64,000 nucleotides of DNA from Nyssa sinensis (GCA_008638375.1 CM018038.1:9997740-10061739), one strand, 5' to 3'. Shown: positions 11,322-24,340, numbered from the stretch's first letter. Notes: generated by a model not told the origin, from the sequence alone. Numbers and translations: made by a program.

Positions 11322-14300
11322 ATGGCAGTAAAAACTAATGGGTTCATGGAAGGAAGGCTTCCAGATGAGTTATTGAAGCTATTGTTATCTCTGGCTTCGA
11401 ATTGGGGGGATGTGATTGATGCAAAAACATTGCAAGTGGTGCACTTGACGGGTGCTATGACTAATGAGGTTTATCGGATAAGTTGGCCTACAAAGATGGA
11501 AGATGTTAGTAGAACGGTACTGGTTCGGATTTATGGGGAAGGTGTTGAACTTTTCTTTAATAGGGATGAGGAAATTCAGACATTCGAGTGCTTGTCGAAG
11601 CACGGACACGGGCCTCGGCTTCTTGGCCTGTTTCCAGAGGGCCGCGTGGAGGAGTTCATATATGCTAGGGTATGTGAAAATTTGATAAAACTTCAATTTG
11701 TGCTTTATTGATGGTCAAAAGTTAGATGTTATGCTAAGGTGTGTTAAAGTTTGATAAAAAGACGCTTCTTTTTTTGATAAAAGCTTCTATTATGGTTTTA
11801 TATATATATATGTGCTTGTGCCATTTTCATTAAGTGGGTGTTTGGGGGAGTTTCTTCAAAAATAGTACAAAAGCAATTTTAAAAGCTTAGCCAAATGACC
11901 AAACACTTTTATTGGAGCAGTCAAAAACGCAAAAGCGAGGGTGCAAAAGCTCCCCCAAAAAGTCCAAAATGGTTTCGAAGTTGGAGTAAGTACCTTACAT
12001 GATGATGTTCATATAGTTATTCCATTATACCAACTTTCAACATTCCCCATGAATAAAAAGGTTCTGATGCATTTTTTGAAAGTAGATTAACTGGTAAAAA
12101 GTGGAAAAAAAAATTCATACTTAGAGCTTTTGCCGTCTCATCCAACAGTGGAGATCATTCATGTAGTTACCTTGTCAATAGTGAGCATTTCTGAGTTTAT
12201 TAGACATGACTCATGAGTGGTACTAGATGTACCCTCTTTGGGGGTTCAAAAGTGCGTTTAAGAAGTATCGACTTGTTACATTTGACGTCGTGCACCCTTT
12301 TGATGTTCATTAAATACTCAATTCTGTGATATTAATTATTGGTAGAAAATTAAGTGAGATCAACTTTTCAACAGGCCGGTAAATTAGTCAGCATCACACC
12401 TTGAGTTATGGGTACTTGGTAAGGAGTCATTTAATTTGCATGGTTTGAAGCATTTCTGTAATCTCCAGGAGTTAGGAAAGTAGAAGTTTTGAGCTGCAAA
12501 TCTTTTCATTTTCATTTTAGAGTAAATGTGACCAAACAGAGACATTCTTGAAGAATGATGCTGGCCGAATATTTTATCTACCCTCATTACCTATCTTTAC
12601 TGACAGTAGTTTTTCTCTACCATATTACTTTGAATTTTCAGACACTATCAGCTGGAGATCTCCGTGACCCTGAAATATCAGCTCTGGTGGCAGCTAAGTC
12701 GAGGGAGTTCCATAACCTTGATATGCCTGGTCCAAAAAATGTAGTCCTCTGGGACAGAATGAGGTATTTATCTGCATAACAAATGTCAGTTTTTCCTTTA
12801 GATTTGAAGTGTGTGCAATGACATTTATCTTCTCCTCCAGAAACTGGCTTAGTGAGGCCAAAAGTTTGTGCTCCCCTGAACATTCGGAGGAATTTTGCTT
12901 GGATACTTTAGATGAGGAAATCCGCAAACTGGAAAAGGAGTTGTCATGGGATCATCAAGATATTGCATTTTGTCACAATGATCTGCAATACGGTAACATA
13001 ATGATTGATGAAGAAACAAAATCCATCACTTTAATTGTAAGTGTTGTATGCCATTATAGCTTATTGTATAGAATTGCATTATGGCATCTATTTTAAAGAT
13101 TTTTTTCATGTACATTCTTCCACTATTGGTTTTCTTAACATTTCATTGTTGTAGTGGAATGGGGACAAATTTCTCCTTTTGCATTGAAGGGGATAACTGT
13201 TGTTCTTGAAAAGAGATAGTTTGAGAAAATTAACAGCTAGCAGTTCTGTGTAGGAAGCATAATGAATTTTGTTTGTAACTAAAATTATTGAGTATAGGAT
13301 TTATATGATGGCAATAAACCTACCATACACTAAACCACATTAAGGATTTTCCAAGTACAAGTTTATATATATACATATACATATATATATATATATTTAA
13401 ATATGGAAGAAAATGTGCATCTATGCACCTGATGGTATTGACAGGCCATATACTGCTTAAACAATTGAAGGAGATGAACCCACTTTCGGCCAAATAAAAT
13501 TTTTATCTTCAAGGTTCAGGAAAGAGAAAAGCATCCTAACAATTTGTAAATTTAAAATGTATTTATAACTCAACACCATTGCTAAGTTGCCTGACTTGCT
13601 TTTACCCAAAAAAAAAGTTGCCTGACTTACTGTATCAATTCCCTAATTTTGCATTCGAGCAATACTTAATGCATATATGACTTAAATTGTCTTCGTCAAG
13701 TTCAGCTAGCTCTTCTAAATTTTGTGCCAAAGAAAAATATTTTCTGAAATCTATTTATGATAATTTATTGGGAAGAGTTTCTATCCTTAAAAATAATGTA
13801 TTCTTTTTACAGGATTACGAGTATGCCAGTTACAATCCTGTTGCCTATGATCTTTCAAATCACTTTTGCGAAATGGTAGCAAATTATCATTCAGAGATGC
13901 CCCATATTTTGGACTACAGTAGATACCCTGGTAAGCAGCTGTTGATATATGTTTGTTCTTTGTGTTTCATTGCCTTCATTTGTCCATCCCCCCCCCCCCC
14001 CCCCCCTCTCTCTCTTAATTGTTGATTTTCTTAATTGTGTTTGGCAATAGGTCTGGAGGAGCGTCAAAGATTTGTGCGTGTATATCTCAGTTCTTCAGGT
14101 TAGTCAATTTCATTTCGTGTTCATTTCAATCTGTATAAGAGAGAAGAATTTGGATTCTAGAATTTATGGTGGTCTACACCGAGCTCTATAAAACTCTAAT
14201 AAAGTCAAGGGTTACTGCAACGCAACAGATTTCTACTCTGGTTAGGCTTGTTTGTACCTAACTCAGACATTACTCATAATTGACCAGTGGCATTTCCAGT

Positions 14301-15198
14301 GAATTCTAATATATAGGCAAAAAGGAAAGGCCAATTTCCCAACATACTCTTCTAGCCAATGTGGTCCTTTATTGCATAGAGGTTATGCTTGTCCAGTGGC
14401 TTTCCACTGTGACTTTTAAATAGATTCAAAGAGGAAAGATCAATTCTCCAAGTATACTTCTCTGCTCATGGTTGCTTTGGATTTCTTGTTTTTTGGGGAA
14501 TTGGGGCAACAATTACAAGATATTGAGTTAAGTCGTGAATTAGTCAGGTTAATAATTGTAGGCACTTGTCGATTTTGATGAATAGACTGAAAACGTGGCA
14601 ACAATGACTTGTAACAACAAGATATTGAGTTACACTATAGACCAATCAGGTTACCTGTCCTCAATAATTGTGGGTAAAATGTCTATTTTGATGAAGTGAC
14701 TGAAAACAAGCCTTGAAATATAGAGAGACTATAATTGTTGGTGGCGAAGTTGGCTGACATTTAAAAAAGATTACTTAATCTTTTGGTCATAATAGGCTAT
14801 ATCTTAAGATAATGAGTTGTTTTCAATTTTATCTACTTAACATCTCCATCGCTCTCTATGTAGGCAATCAACCGGGTGACACTGAAGTACAAAAGCTTGT
14901 TAATGATGCAGAGAAGTACACTCTAGCAAACCATCTGTTTTGGGGCTTATGGGGACTAATTTCGGTATGCATTTCTGCATCTGCTTTCCTCGTTAAAAAA
15001 TCCACTAAATGTCTGAAATGAGAGGTTTGACACAGATTGATCAATTTTTCTGGTTTGCAGGCCTATGTGAATAATATCGAGTTCGATTACATGGAGTATG
15101 GAAGGCAGAGGTTTCAGCAGTACTGGTTGAGAAAGCCCAAGCTCTTGGGTACCTCAGAAAGCTTCTTCCCTCATCATGGTGTCAATGGTTCTATATAA
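11322..15198 (+). CDS. CK: Choline kinase (plant choline/ethanolamine kinase family)
   Basis: Predicted to phosphorylate choline with ATP to phosphocholine in the cytosol, the first step of the CDP-choline route to phosphatidylcholine. Seven coding exons join in frame with GT-AG sites: 11322-11669, 12642-12763, 12841-13036, 13813-13930, 14051-14098, 14864-14964 and 15061-15198, giving 356 aa, about the usual length for plant choline kinases. Family signatures are present: GAMTNEVY and VLVRIYGEG in the N lobe, the Brenner-type catalytic motif HNDLQYGN (exon 3), and the choline kinase motif [19 protein letters not shown] spanning exons 3-4. [13 protein letters not shown] and [12 protein letters not shown] follow near the C terminus. 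All catalytic residues I can identify are intact. The ATG at 11322 opens the frame just after the 5' UTR intron. Ethanolamine kinase activity cannot be excluded, but the sequence reads closest to choline kinase. Confidence 0.94.
11834..11965. mobile_element. Small MITE in choline kinase intron 1
   Basis: Imperfect inverted ends GTGGGTGTTTGGGGGAGTTT and the complement of GGACTTTTTGGGGGAGCTTT bracket about 130 bp. An internal phrase (TTTTAAAAGCTTAGCCAA) recurs at 16741-16758 outside the gene. Non-coding, hAT-like by terminus style. Confidence 0.4.
13988..14006 (+). repeat. C19 homopolymer in choline kinase intron 4
   Basis: Nineteen consecutive C followed by a short CT run. It lies in an intron, so coding is unaffected. 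Its length may be unreliable in the assembly. Confidence 0.8.
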
Positions 15199-15367
15199 TA
15201 TGCTACATAAAAAGGGCTCGCCCAATGACAAGGGTCCCGCCACTTTGGGGCCTAAGAAGGGTTAGATGTATGCGGTTTCACTCTGCAAGCGGATAGATTG
15301 TTTTCGCAGGGCTAGAATGTATGGGGTTTGTTCTTCTTACTTAATTGTGTAAATTATGCAGAAATGT

Positions 15368-15373
15368 AATAAA
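15368..15373 (+). terminator. Polyadenylation signal of choline kinase
   Basis: AATAAA sits 170 bases after the stop codon in an AT-rich 3' UTR, the usual plant spacing range. Other near-signal motifs exist, so the exact end is inferred. Confidence 0.45.
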
Positions 15374-15422
15374 AAATGGATTTTGGTAGACGTGATGTTT
15401 GAATTGGTGGGGAATGTCTACC

Positions 15423-15490
15423 CTTTCATAAAGAGTCACAATGACTGGGCTGTATTCTTTCATAAAGAGTCACAATGACTGGGCTGTATT
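15423..15490 (+). repeat. Perfect 34-bp tandem duplication
   Basis: Copies 15423-15456 and 15457-15490 are identical and begin CTTTCATAAAGAGTCACAAT. They lie just beyond the choline kinase gene. Identity implies a recent replication-slippage-type event. Confidence 0.9.
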
Positions 15491-15954
15491 GATTGATACA
15501 CTTGTGTGAATCTACTAGGTATAAAAATGAATTGTCCACACATTTCTTCTCCCTCCACTCAATTTTGAAATGACTACATAAAGAAATCCATGGGTGATCA
15601 AGAAGATATGCAAAGTTTGAGAGAATATTTGAATTTGATGGTGAGGAAACAAAGTAAACAGCTCTTTAGTCAGGCCTTTCATTATAATAACAGGACAATG
15701 ATTGTTTGCATGAAGCAACACTGGCCGACCAATTAAGTAGGGCATTAGCTTCTTTCTATCACTAAAGAAAAGTTCCAACAATGGACTTTATAGGAGTTCT
15801 AATGGTCCTTAGAAGAGATTATCTCTTTCTTTCAACCCCAAACTAAAAGACTATAAGATTTTGAACCCAAACTCCATAGCAGCTCTAAGTGGGTGGTTGC
15901 GATTACTTTCCCAAATGCATAGAATTGTTTTTTAAAAAAATGTAAATCAGTCCA

Positions 15955-15957
<3 letters not shown>

Positions 15958-15993
<36 letters not shown>
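15958..15993 (+). repeat. (CT)n microsatellite
   Basis: About 18 uninterrupted CT units in intergenic sequence. The flanks (GTAGCACTCCA-like and TTTTGAACCCAAACTCCA phrases near 15860 and 16018) are themselves partly duplicated. Confidence 0.85.
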
Positions 15994-15995
<2 letters not shown>

Positions 15996-16114
15996 TCAAA
16001 GCAAGTAGACAATAAGGTTTTGAACCCAAACTCCACAGTGAGTGTTTGAGATTACTTCCCCAAATGCATAGAAATGTAACAACAAAAAAAAAAAAATCAA
16101 TTTAGTTCATAAAT

Positions 16115-16628
16115 AGTACCTATTTGGATGAGCTGTGAAAACTTGAATTAAGAGAGGAAAAATAATTGTGAAAAAGTGTTGATTGAATTAAGTTGTTAAG
16201 AGTGTTCGAATGAATATATTTTATAAGTGATTATATGTTTAGAAAATTATAGTTTGATTGGGTAAACTATTAATAAGTACTTAAAGCTTATGAAATGTGT
16301 TTCTCACACTCAATGTTAAATTATGTGTCTAACAATGTCTTATATTGTTTTATTTCAAGAAAAATGACATATTGGGTATTTTAGAAATAGATAGGGATAA
16401 AACAAAATACGTTTAATGGTTTAAGTATGTAACAACATTTAAATATAGTTGAAATTTAAGTCAATGATATGACCGTGGTATTTTAAAAAAACACGTTAAA
16501 TGATTTAAGTATGCAACAACCTTTAAGTATAGTTATACTTAAGTTTTCCTAATCTATTGTTTCATTTAGCATGGTTTAAAGATTTGACTGTGGTTCCAAA
16601 ACCCAATTTTACTTGTTATCCAAATAAC
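16115..16628. mobile_element. hAT-like non-autonomous element with 8-bp target duplication
   Basis: TCATAAAT occurs on both sides (16107-16114 and 16629-16636). The ends contain inverted CTATTTGGATGAG and the complement of GTTATTTGGATAAC. An 8-bp duplication fits hAT. The 514-bp interior has no transposase frame. Because the flanks are AT-rich, a chance match of the 8-mer is possible but unlikely together with the inverted ends. Confidence 0.55.
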
Positions 16629-17043
16629 TCATAAATCAATTAAATGCACTTGGACAATCAAAACCCAAAAACAGGTCATCCCAATACTAAAATAAACGAG
16701 CTCAAAATGCATTTTAAAAAATAAGATCAATACAAAGCAGTTTTAAAAGCTTAGCCAACACTTAGGCACGACTGTCAAGATAACTTTTACAAATATAAAA
16801 ATATTAATAAAAAAAACGTCTCAAACAGATCCCTAAGTTATCACCGGGTCAAACCACTTCTCTCTCTTTGATGAATAGGATACTATGTTCTTCACAGAAA
16901 ACCCTCTAATCTTTCCCCTGAATGAGCAGCACATTATGATGATATATTGCTTTTGTCAACAATGAATTCGTATACATATTAGAAAAATAGTTCTATTCCA
17001 GATGTGTATTAAATTATATTTGTTTTGTTTTCAATAACACAAG

Positions 17044-17114
17044 GCACCAGTGGTCTAGTGGTAGAATAGTACCCTGCCACGGTACAGACCCGGGTTCGAT
17101 TCCCGGCTGGTGCA
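17044..17114 (+). tRNA. tRNA-Gly (anticodon GCC)
   Basis: This 71-nt cloverleaf has acceptor arms GCACCAG and CTGGTGC, D-arm A-box TGGTCTAGTGGTAGAA, anticodon loop CTGCCAC with GCC, and T-arm B-box GGGTTCGATTCCC. There is no intron and no encoded CCA. It decodes GGC/GGU glycine codons in cytosolic translation. A T7 run at about 17117-17123 is the Pol III stop, and CAA-type motifs (CAATAACAC) lie just upstream as is usual for plant tRNA genes. All helices look intact, so it is probably functional. Confidence 0.95.
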
Positions 17115-17116
17115 AT

Positions 17117-17123
17117 GTTTTTT
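17117..17123 (+). terminator. Pol III terminator of tRNA-Gly
   Basis: A run of seven T three bases after the tRNA 3' end, the standard RNA polymerase III stop. Confidence 0.75.
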
Positions 17124-17321
17124 TATAATTCACCAGCAACTAAAAGAGAAAGACATTCTAAGTTCCTTCATTAATTGGAACAAATATAAGCTCAAATTTT
17201 GGTAACTTTCCATTTTAGATTCCAGTTTCACAACAGAACCCAAGAGCAGCAACAAAAAGATGCAGAGTCTAAATGAAGCTATCTTCTTATTGGTCAAATA
17301 TTCCAGAAAAGAAGTTCTGTT

Positions 17322-20300
17322 TTATGAAGATATTGCGGCTAAGGAACGGAGGTTGTCAACAATGGAGTCTATAGCAGCATGGGAGCCCTTGGTAGCTGCA
17401 AACATAAGGTGTTTAGGAGCTTCAGCTCTGTCAAAATAAAATGCACCCGAAACCAGTTTTTCTTTCGGCTGTAAAGCCAACCAGATAACCGTGTCAGCAC
17501 CTTCCTCACTTGTTCTAAGCTTTCCTGAGAACCTGAAACATATTTATAATATAGTGATAACCACGTATTGGGTTGTTATATATGAAGGAAAATGTTGTAG
17601 CTATGAAATGATATAATGACGAGTTTCTTACGCTTTTGAAAAACCAGGCAAACTCTTAGCAACTCCAGGTGTCTCGGCCCAACCTGGGTGCATCGAGTAG
17701 AAGCCAATGCCTTTAGTTTTGTACATTTCAGCCCATTTTTCTGTCAATGCAACCTACAAAGAAACATTTTACGCATAAGAGATTACCTTAAAATTAGTCA
17801 CTTGAATTCTCTTGAAGATTCTAATATTTGGTTTAATGAATACTTTGAAAATCTCATATTATCTCTTTTAAAGTGACTCAGTGAATGAAGCAGGTCGTGA
17901 CTCCAGTTTCATCTAAGCATTAAAATAAAATTGAAAAGATGATCAACTCCTCGATCACTAACGACAAAACATAAAAGCACCCCCTGCAGGAAGTATGCTT
18001 GGAAGTATATCAAACCAATAATTAAGATATTATTTTATCAATACAAATTTTCTTATGGATTCCTCTTCTTCAAAGCAATTCTTCAGGGCAGGAAATATTC
18101 TTAGCTAAACAAGCCAATAGAGAAACTATCATCTGATCAAATATAAGCTTTCTTAGTGTGTTCCATTTTCCAATTTTAGCAGTTGTTCAAAAGATTGTAA
18201 TTCATCAAATGGTTGAAACAATATGATTTTAACTGAAATCTCCTATGAAGACATTAGTCATGCTCAACCCAAGCAAGCTTTTGTTATGTGGATGGCTTAT
18301 AGGCCTTGCTAACTCAAGGCTTGGGGTCTGCTAGAAGAGGACAGTTGTGTGTTTTCTAACAAGGAGAGTGAAACTAAAGACCACTTATTCTTTGAGTGCA
18401 ATTTTACTGTTGGAATCTGGAGCTCTGTTGCTAGTTTTTGTTGACCTAGAGTTGTCCCAAAGTGTTGAGATCGAGTCACAGAATGGACAGTTTTCATTGA
18501 AAAAAAAACTCTTGCAACTTCCTCGGTATGCCTCATCTCCCTGTCAACAACCATACAACCATATACAAGATTTGGCTACAAAGGTTAATGCAGTTGAACG
18601 AAGAGATCCAAAATCGCATCTGGGAAGTGGAATCCATGTGGAGAAGACCTTTTCATGGAGTACGAGTTTCTCCAATTACACAGAAATGAAAGCATGGGTC
18701 CTTCACAGAGCTAAACCCAGAATTGAGAGCACTAGTTGGGTTGATGATAATTAAAAAAACACCACTACTGATGATCTATCAAGAATGTGATGCATAAATT
18801 CTTTCACGAAAGATACATAGGTCATCCTAGTAGACTAGGTAAGAATGAAGTTTATGGAAAGAGAGAATACTGTAGCTTTTCATGATTTTTCTTTACCTAC
18901 CAAAAAAAAGGACAATTACAAGATGTTCACTCTAGTGAAGGAATATTTGTGACGAAGCAATGAGTTGTAGGTTGGGGGCGCCCGGGGGGGGGGGGGGGGG
19001 GTTCACAAGATTGTTGGGTGACTTGTCAGCTTTTGGAAAATTTATTTGAAAGAACATATATATATTCAATATAAGTCCAAAATAATTATGCATGTTCTGA
19101 TACGTTGGTGTGCATGGACAAGTAGGAAGTTAAGGCACCTTCTTAAGAATGTCCTTAAACATTACATAAGCACAGACATTTATAGGAAAATTTGGTCCCA
19201 GCAAGCTTATGTTACCAGGGGGTTGCAAGTCCTTGTGTAATAAAAAAGATAAAAAGAAAAATGTGCATTGAGTACAATGATCTTAATAAACGAGAACGGA
19301 GAAGTTTCAATCATGTAAATAAGGGGGAACACTAAGCAAGGAAAGGTGGTTATGTTCAAGACTTAAATTGCAGAAAGGTATACTTCATCTCATTTAGGAG
19401 TTGCCAACTCAGCCCCTCAGAAGCTACTTGTCGTCAACTGATCATTGAAAGAAATTCTGAAGTCTTAATTGACATGAACTGTCACTTTCTTTTTTCAATA
19501 TTTTTGGTAAAACTAAAGGTAATATAAGCATTTTGATCACTAAACATTGAGGGTTATAGTAATGTATCATTTGATTTCTGATAACTGCAAAAGTAAAAAC
19601 TCAGCATGAAAGAACCTAGGTCCAAAGATCCCAATAAATTCTTTATATGAAATATCAATTTTACTTACCTGAACACGCTTGTTCCGAGCATACTGTTGGA
19701 CCCCATCAAAGCTGGTCTCACTAAACTGCATTAAGACAATTAATAAGAATTTCCGTGTCCAATAAAAAATGAAAGCGGACAACAAGAAGTTTATAAAATC
19801 ACCGACCTGTAAATCTTTGGTCAACGGAGTTTGGTACATTCCTCCTGAGGAAACTGTAATAACTCGAGCATCAGGTGCAGCTTTCTCAAGCAATGGCATC
19901 ATTAATTCTGTCATGGTGTAAGTGCCTAATGCATTTACAGCAAAGTTCAACTCGTATCTAGATTTAAGGGGAAAAAAAAAGATTGCATCAACTTCTCTGT
20001 TGAGATAAAAGGAACAAAATGTATTTAATCTGGTCTCAAAAACAAACAATAGAACATACCCTTCTGGTGTAGTAATACGTTTATTCTCAAGCAAACCAGC
20101 GTTGTTAACCTAAAGGCAACAAAATTTGTCAATACTAGAGATTTTCATCAATTATGCAGGAGTTATGCTGCAAAATGCATCAAGTGGATAAAAGATAATT
20201 CACATTACCTAATGTGGGAAAAATGAAAAGGTTTAAGAATTTTTTTTATTTTTTTTCCCATTCAAGATTAAAGATTAACAAGGTCTAGAGCATGGAACAT

Positions 20301-23154
20301 GACGTCTCAAAGTATATGTCCAGAGGGTTGACTGTAAAAGATAAATAAACTAATCATGTAAATACAAATATTCATCTTATAGGAGAAAATAATATACAAC
20401 AAAAAGTTACCAGAACATGAACTGGGACATCTTTTGAAGAAAACTGGGAAGCAAACGACTTGATGTCACTGACAGATGAAAGATCACACACCTGAAAGCT
20501 CCATTTCAAATCAAAACACAATAAAGCACAAATTATGGCATATTAGTTAACAACTTAACAAACATAAGATGTTGAGGAAAAACATAATTACAATTAAACA
20601 AAGTCACAGATGATAGATAAAGCTCTTAGAAGGGTCCTCAAAGAGCTACAAAGGAGAAAGGGAAGCCAAATACCTCCAAGTGAATATTTTGGTTGCCAGT
20701 CATTGACTGAATTCTAGAAAGAGCTTCTTCTCCCCTCTCCTTATTACGACATACCATATAGACAGTCGCCCCACTGCCAAAAAAATCGCATATAAACTAT
20801 ATACTCACCGCACTATATTCTTACTAAAATTTTCCCTTTAAATTTCCATACAACTAGCCAAAACCATTGTTAAATGGAGATGTGGGGTTAAGAATTCAAT
20901 TATCATCGTTAATGAAAGAAAAAAAAACATACAACTAATGAAACAATAAAAATGTCAAAACAAAACTCAACACCGTGAAGCAAGACCCTCAGCCGTCGCA
21001 TAGCCTATGCCAGAATTGGCTCCAGTAACTACACAGTTCTTCCCTTCTATTCGTGTTTCAATATCTTCCGATTTGAAGTTTTTCGAATGTTCCCTGGAAT
21101 TTAAGTACGCCATGAATTAATTTAAAAAAAAAAAAAACAAGGAGTGAATTTAAGTTCTAACAATTAACTCCCTAGCATAAAGATTCAGTAACATATGTAC
21201 AAATCAATGTTGCTCAAGAAAACCACGTGATTGTCAATCACCCAAATCCCAATACTATTATGAGCATAATGGCATTTTGCTTCATTTTCTCATGAATGTA
21301 GAGCTTATAAAAAACCATTAATAAGAGAAAAATTAAAGCCAACCACATATGCCCTACAACATTTTAAACTTCATTTAGCTGCAGGGATGAGCCCTACAAA
21401 TACAATTCAGTGGTTGACATTTGCAAATTTACGTCATTTAATCATACTTTTACAGATCACAATTGGTCCCTCATACACCAGATTAATAACCCATTTACAT
21501 AATTACTCTCATAGACATGTATGGTCCGGATACAAGTTATCTATTTTGTATCAGAATGTTTCAAAAGCAGAACTATATATAATTGACACGCTGTAGGTTT
21601 AGGGTTTAGGTAGGTAAGATAGTGAGAGCTACACATCAGAAAGGATCTCTGAGTAATATGTCTGAGAAGAAGGTGAAGCAATTCGGAAAATAAAATCACC
21701 AGGGAAGCCTTCTCTCATCTCTTTCTTCCTCTCTAAGTACACACCTTTGTAGAGACTTTATTTATATAGGATCATCACATGCACTCCCGAAGGAAGTTGC
21801 CATTTTGAAGTGCCAAAAATCTTATTTGCAACCTTGAACAGTGTTATGACATTCCTGAATTATAAATCTGCTCTAATGATAGGTGCCAAAATGAGGTGCC
21901 ATTTTAATATTTTTTTATTGAAAAATATAATTAAATTTAACGGTTATATTTTAACGGGTATAGTTTTCATAACGATTTAATTTAAATTAATTTTTTAGAT
22001 TAAATTACAATAATTAATTTAATTTAACAAATTAATTTAAATTCTAACAATTAACTAAATTAAAAAAAATATTTAATTATAAAAATTAGTTAAATAAATA
22101 AAATCATTCTAAATTTATATAATAATTTTCAAAGAGATTTTTCGGACTTTGGTAAGTTTTTCTTCACAAATCCCTTGTATTTATAAAAAAAAAATTTTAA
22201 AATAAAGTTATTGGAATGGTAACTGTTGTAACAGTAAAAATAAAAATGGCCCAACTGTCAAATGGCACCTCTCCCTTTTCTCTCTCTAAAGTTTGTAAAA
22301 ATGGCACCCTATACCGTTGGGTGCCATTTTGCAACCGCATATGCCACCCCCTTTAGAGTCAAAAATTTTGAGTTTGGAGTGTCATTTTGGCAATTATGGA
22401 TTTGGCATTCTGAATAGCACCCTTGCTCTAAGGCTTTTGCTGAGGTCACATTTTGGTCTCCACGCCAGAAGGTAATAGAAGCTTATAAAAGAATAGGAAG
22501 GACTTACCTATAAACATTAGAGCAAACACCTTATAGTCACCGACCCACATGACCTACCTAGAGTATATCGTACTACAAATTTTAAATTGCCTTCCCTTCC
22601 AGTCTTAGACTTGTAAATCCATCTATGGTTCGACATAGTTTAGACAAATATCATAAGTTTGTAATGGATCACACTCAGAACTCTTTGTTCTTTATCATTG
22701 ACTCGGCATATTTAGGCGGTGTTCCATATCCACACACCGACACAGGAAGTACCCTTATAACATGTTCATCAGTAAATAACAATAAACCAAGGAACTGTAA
22801 GATTCCACCACCGTATATAAATACTAATATACATACATATAATATAAATATATATATATATATGTATCACTGAATTGGACTTACAAGAAAGCAGATTTGG
22901 TGAAATTGAGATACCCATACAGACTAAAAGCCGTTAATCTCCACGTCTATAAATTTAAATGAAAAAGAAAAGTAAATAATTAGAGATGAAGAAATGTGGC
23001 AGAAACAAAAGACACTCAGAAAATAACGGAAAACCCAAGAAAAAAAAGTAAAAAAAAAGAAGAGAGAGCCAAGAGAGTGTAGTACCTTGAGAAGAAACAT
23101 TGTGAGTGCTCTAATTGAGATATGAATTTGAATTTGCAATAATGTTGGTTGCAT
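17322..23154 (-). CDS. DHRS12: SDR-family dehydrogenase/reductase, DHRS12-like
   Basis: An NAD(P)(H)-dependent short-chain dehydrogenase of the DHRS12 type; the physiological substrate is unknown. Ten minus-strand exons join in frame: 23154-23086, 22946-22885, 21093-20974, 20773-20674, 20491-20411, 20109-20060, 19957-19807, 19725-19669, 17753-17632 and 17532-17322, giving 340 aa. SDR landmarks are the cofactor motif TGANSGIG, the structural NNAG, the catalytic Ser region VITVSSGGMY, and the YARNK Tyr-x3-Lys pair. Family-typical TEKWAEMYKTKGIGFYSMHP and VSGAFYFDRAEAPKHL follow. The N-terminal exon is hydrophobic (MFLLK region), so membrane association is possible. Start choice: ATG at 23154 or the in-frame ATG at 23100, which would give 322 aa and matches the conserved MFLLK start better. 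Two introns near 1.8-1.9 kb carry repeats. All key residues are intact. Confidence 0.94.
18260..18765 (+). pseudogene. LINE reverse-transcriptase C-terminal remnant (zf-RVT), antisense in SDR intron
   Basis: One plus-strand frame reads KQAFVMWMAYRPC, a stop, then ...CVFSNKESETKDHLFFECNF and IWSSV. This is the layout of the zinc-binding C-terminal domain of plant non-LTR retrotransposons (C-x2/3-C region, then HLFFEC). A shifted frame downstream reads TIYKIWLQR, also typical of LINE tails. One stop and frame shifts show it is dead. It lies in intron 17754-19668 of the DHRS12-like gene in opposite orientation. Confidence 0.65.
18984..19001 (+). repeat. G18 homopolymer
   Basis: Eighteen consecutive G preceded by GGGGGCGCCC, within an SDR intron. 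As a C-run on the transcribed strand it could slow polymerase or sequencing; no function is claimed. Confidence 0.8.
21866..22440. mobile_element. Probable MITE-like insertion in SDR intron 2
   Basis: AT-rich sequence framed by repeated phrases around GGTGCCATTTT (near 21891 and 22320) and GCTCTAA at both sides (near 21871 and 22424). The ends are not clearly inverted and no target duplication was found, so the class is uncertain. No coding sequence. Confidence 0.25.
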
Positions 23155-23342
23155 TTTCCATTTCTTATGGGTGTTCGAAGTGTCAGGGGTAGCCGATGCT
23201 CCTTGCTAGAATGCGCAGTGGACGTACGTATGTTGCTGTATGGCTTGGATTGTTCCACGTAGAAGGTTATGGAACCACTCATCCTTAGGCTTTGGGAAAA
23301 GTCTCTCGTCAATTGCAACAAAGAGGAAAGCAAAGTGAGTTA

Positions 23343-23455
23343 GAAACTTCCGATTTGATCGGCGCATTTTACATGTCAATATTATGTGTCTAGCGTGAGG
23401 AAATTTCCAATTTGATTGGTGTACACTTCATGTCCTAATATTACGCACAATTAGG
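23343..23455. repeat. Imperfect tandem duplication upstream of the SDR gene
   Basis: Two units of about 57 bp: AAACTTCCGATTTGATCGG... and AAATTTCCAATTTGATTGG..., each followed by CATGTC, ATATTA and a degenerate tail. They lie 190-300 bp upstream of the first ATG, so they may sit in the promoter. Confidence 0.6.
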
Positions 23456-23844
23456 TACAAGTTTTCAATATATACATTAATTAGTTTGTAAATAAAAATT
23501 ATTCGTTACTAATTTCAGCATTTCTCTTGCAACAATAATTCAAAGTACTAGCAATTCTGAATCGAATCGAATCGATTGAGTCAACTTGATTTTACAAGGG
23601 GGCATGCGATACAAGTAATTTCTTTGGGGGATAAATTGAATGATTTTCTTGCCAAACTCATGTGAATTTTTTTTATTTAATTTGACACGTCATTTTTAAT
23701 TTCTTTTTTCAAACTATTCTTATTTTTAAAGTCGCATTTCGAAAATGTGATTTCAATAACAATTTTTTAACAGAATTGCATATTAAAAATGCGAGTACCA
23801 AAGATTTGAACGATTTCAAAAACAACAAAGATAAGGACAAGGGC

Positions 23845-24308
23845 ATGTTTAGTAGGTCAGAATAGACTCATGAATGAAATAACCATTCCCAATTCCATTC
23901 CATTCTTTAGTTTAGTACATTTAATGTAGCAAGGATAGTCCTTCCAAAGAAATGATTATTCCTACAAGAAGTAGAAATACCATTCTTTCTCGTGACCTAA
24001 AGATTGAAATCCATTCTAATGGAGTGGGATTATAAAATAAATAAATAAAAACAAACATATATATTATACAACAAATATATAAATATAAAAAAATATATGT
24101 ATATGTATAAATATAAATATAAATAAAAATAAACATAAATATATGTGTACACGTATATATATATATTTATTTATATACATAAATAAAAATAAAAATAAAT
24201 AATTGTATGTATAAATACATTAATATACACATAACTTAATCCATATATATAAATACATGTATATATAAAAAATATCTATTATTTAAATATAAAATATACA
24301 TAAAAAAT

Positions 24309-24340
<32 letters not shown>

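Noticed and set aside
17688..17876. Plus-strand 62-codon frame
   Set aside because: Antisense shadow of the SDR exon 17753-17632.
22625..22873. Plus-strand 82-codon frame
   Set aside because: Lies in the SDR intron and runs into a TA microsatellite; no recognisable content.
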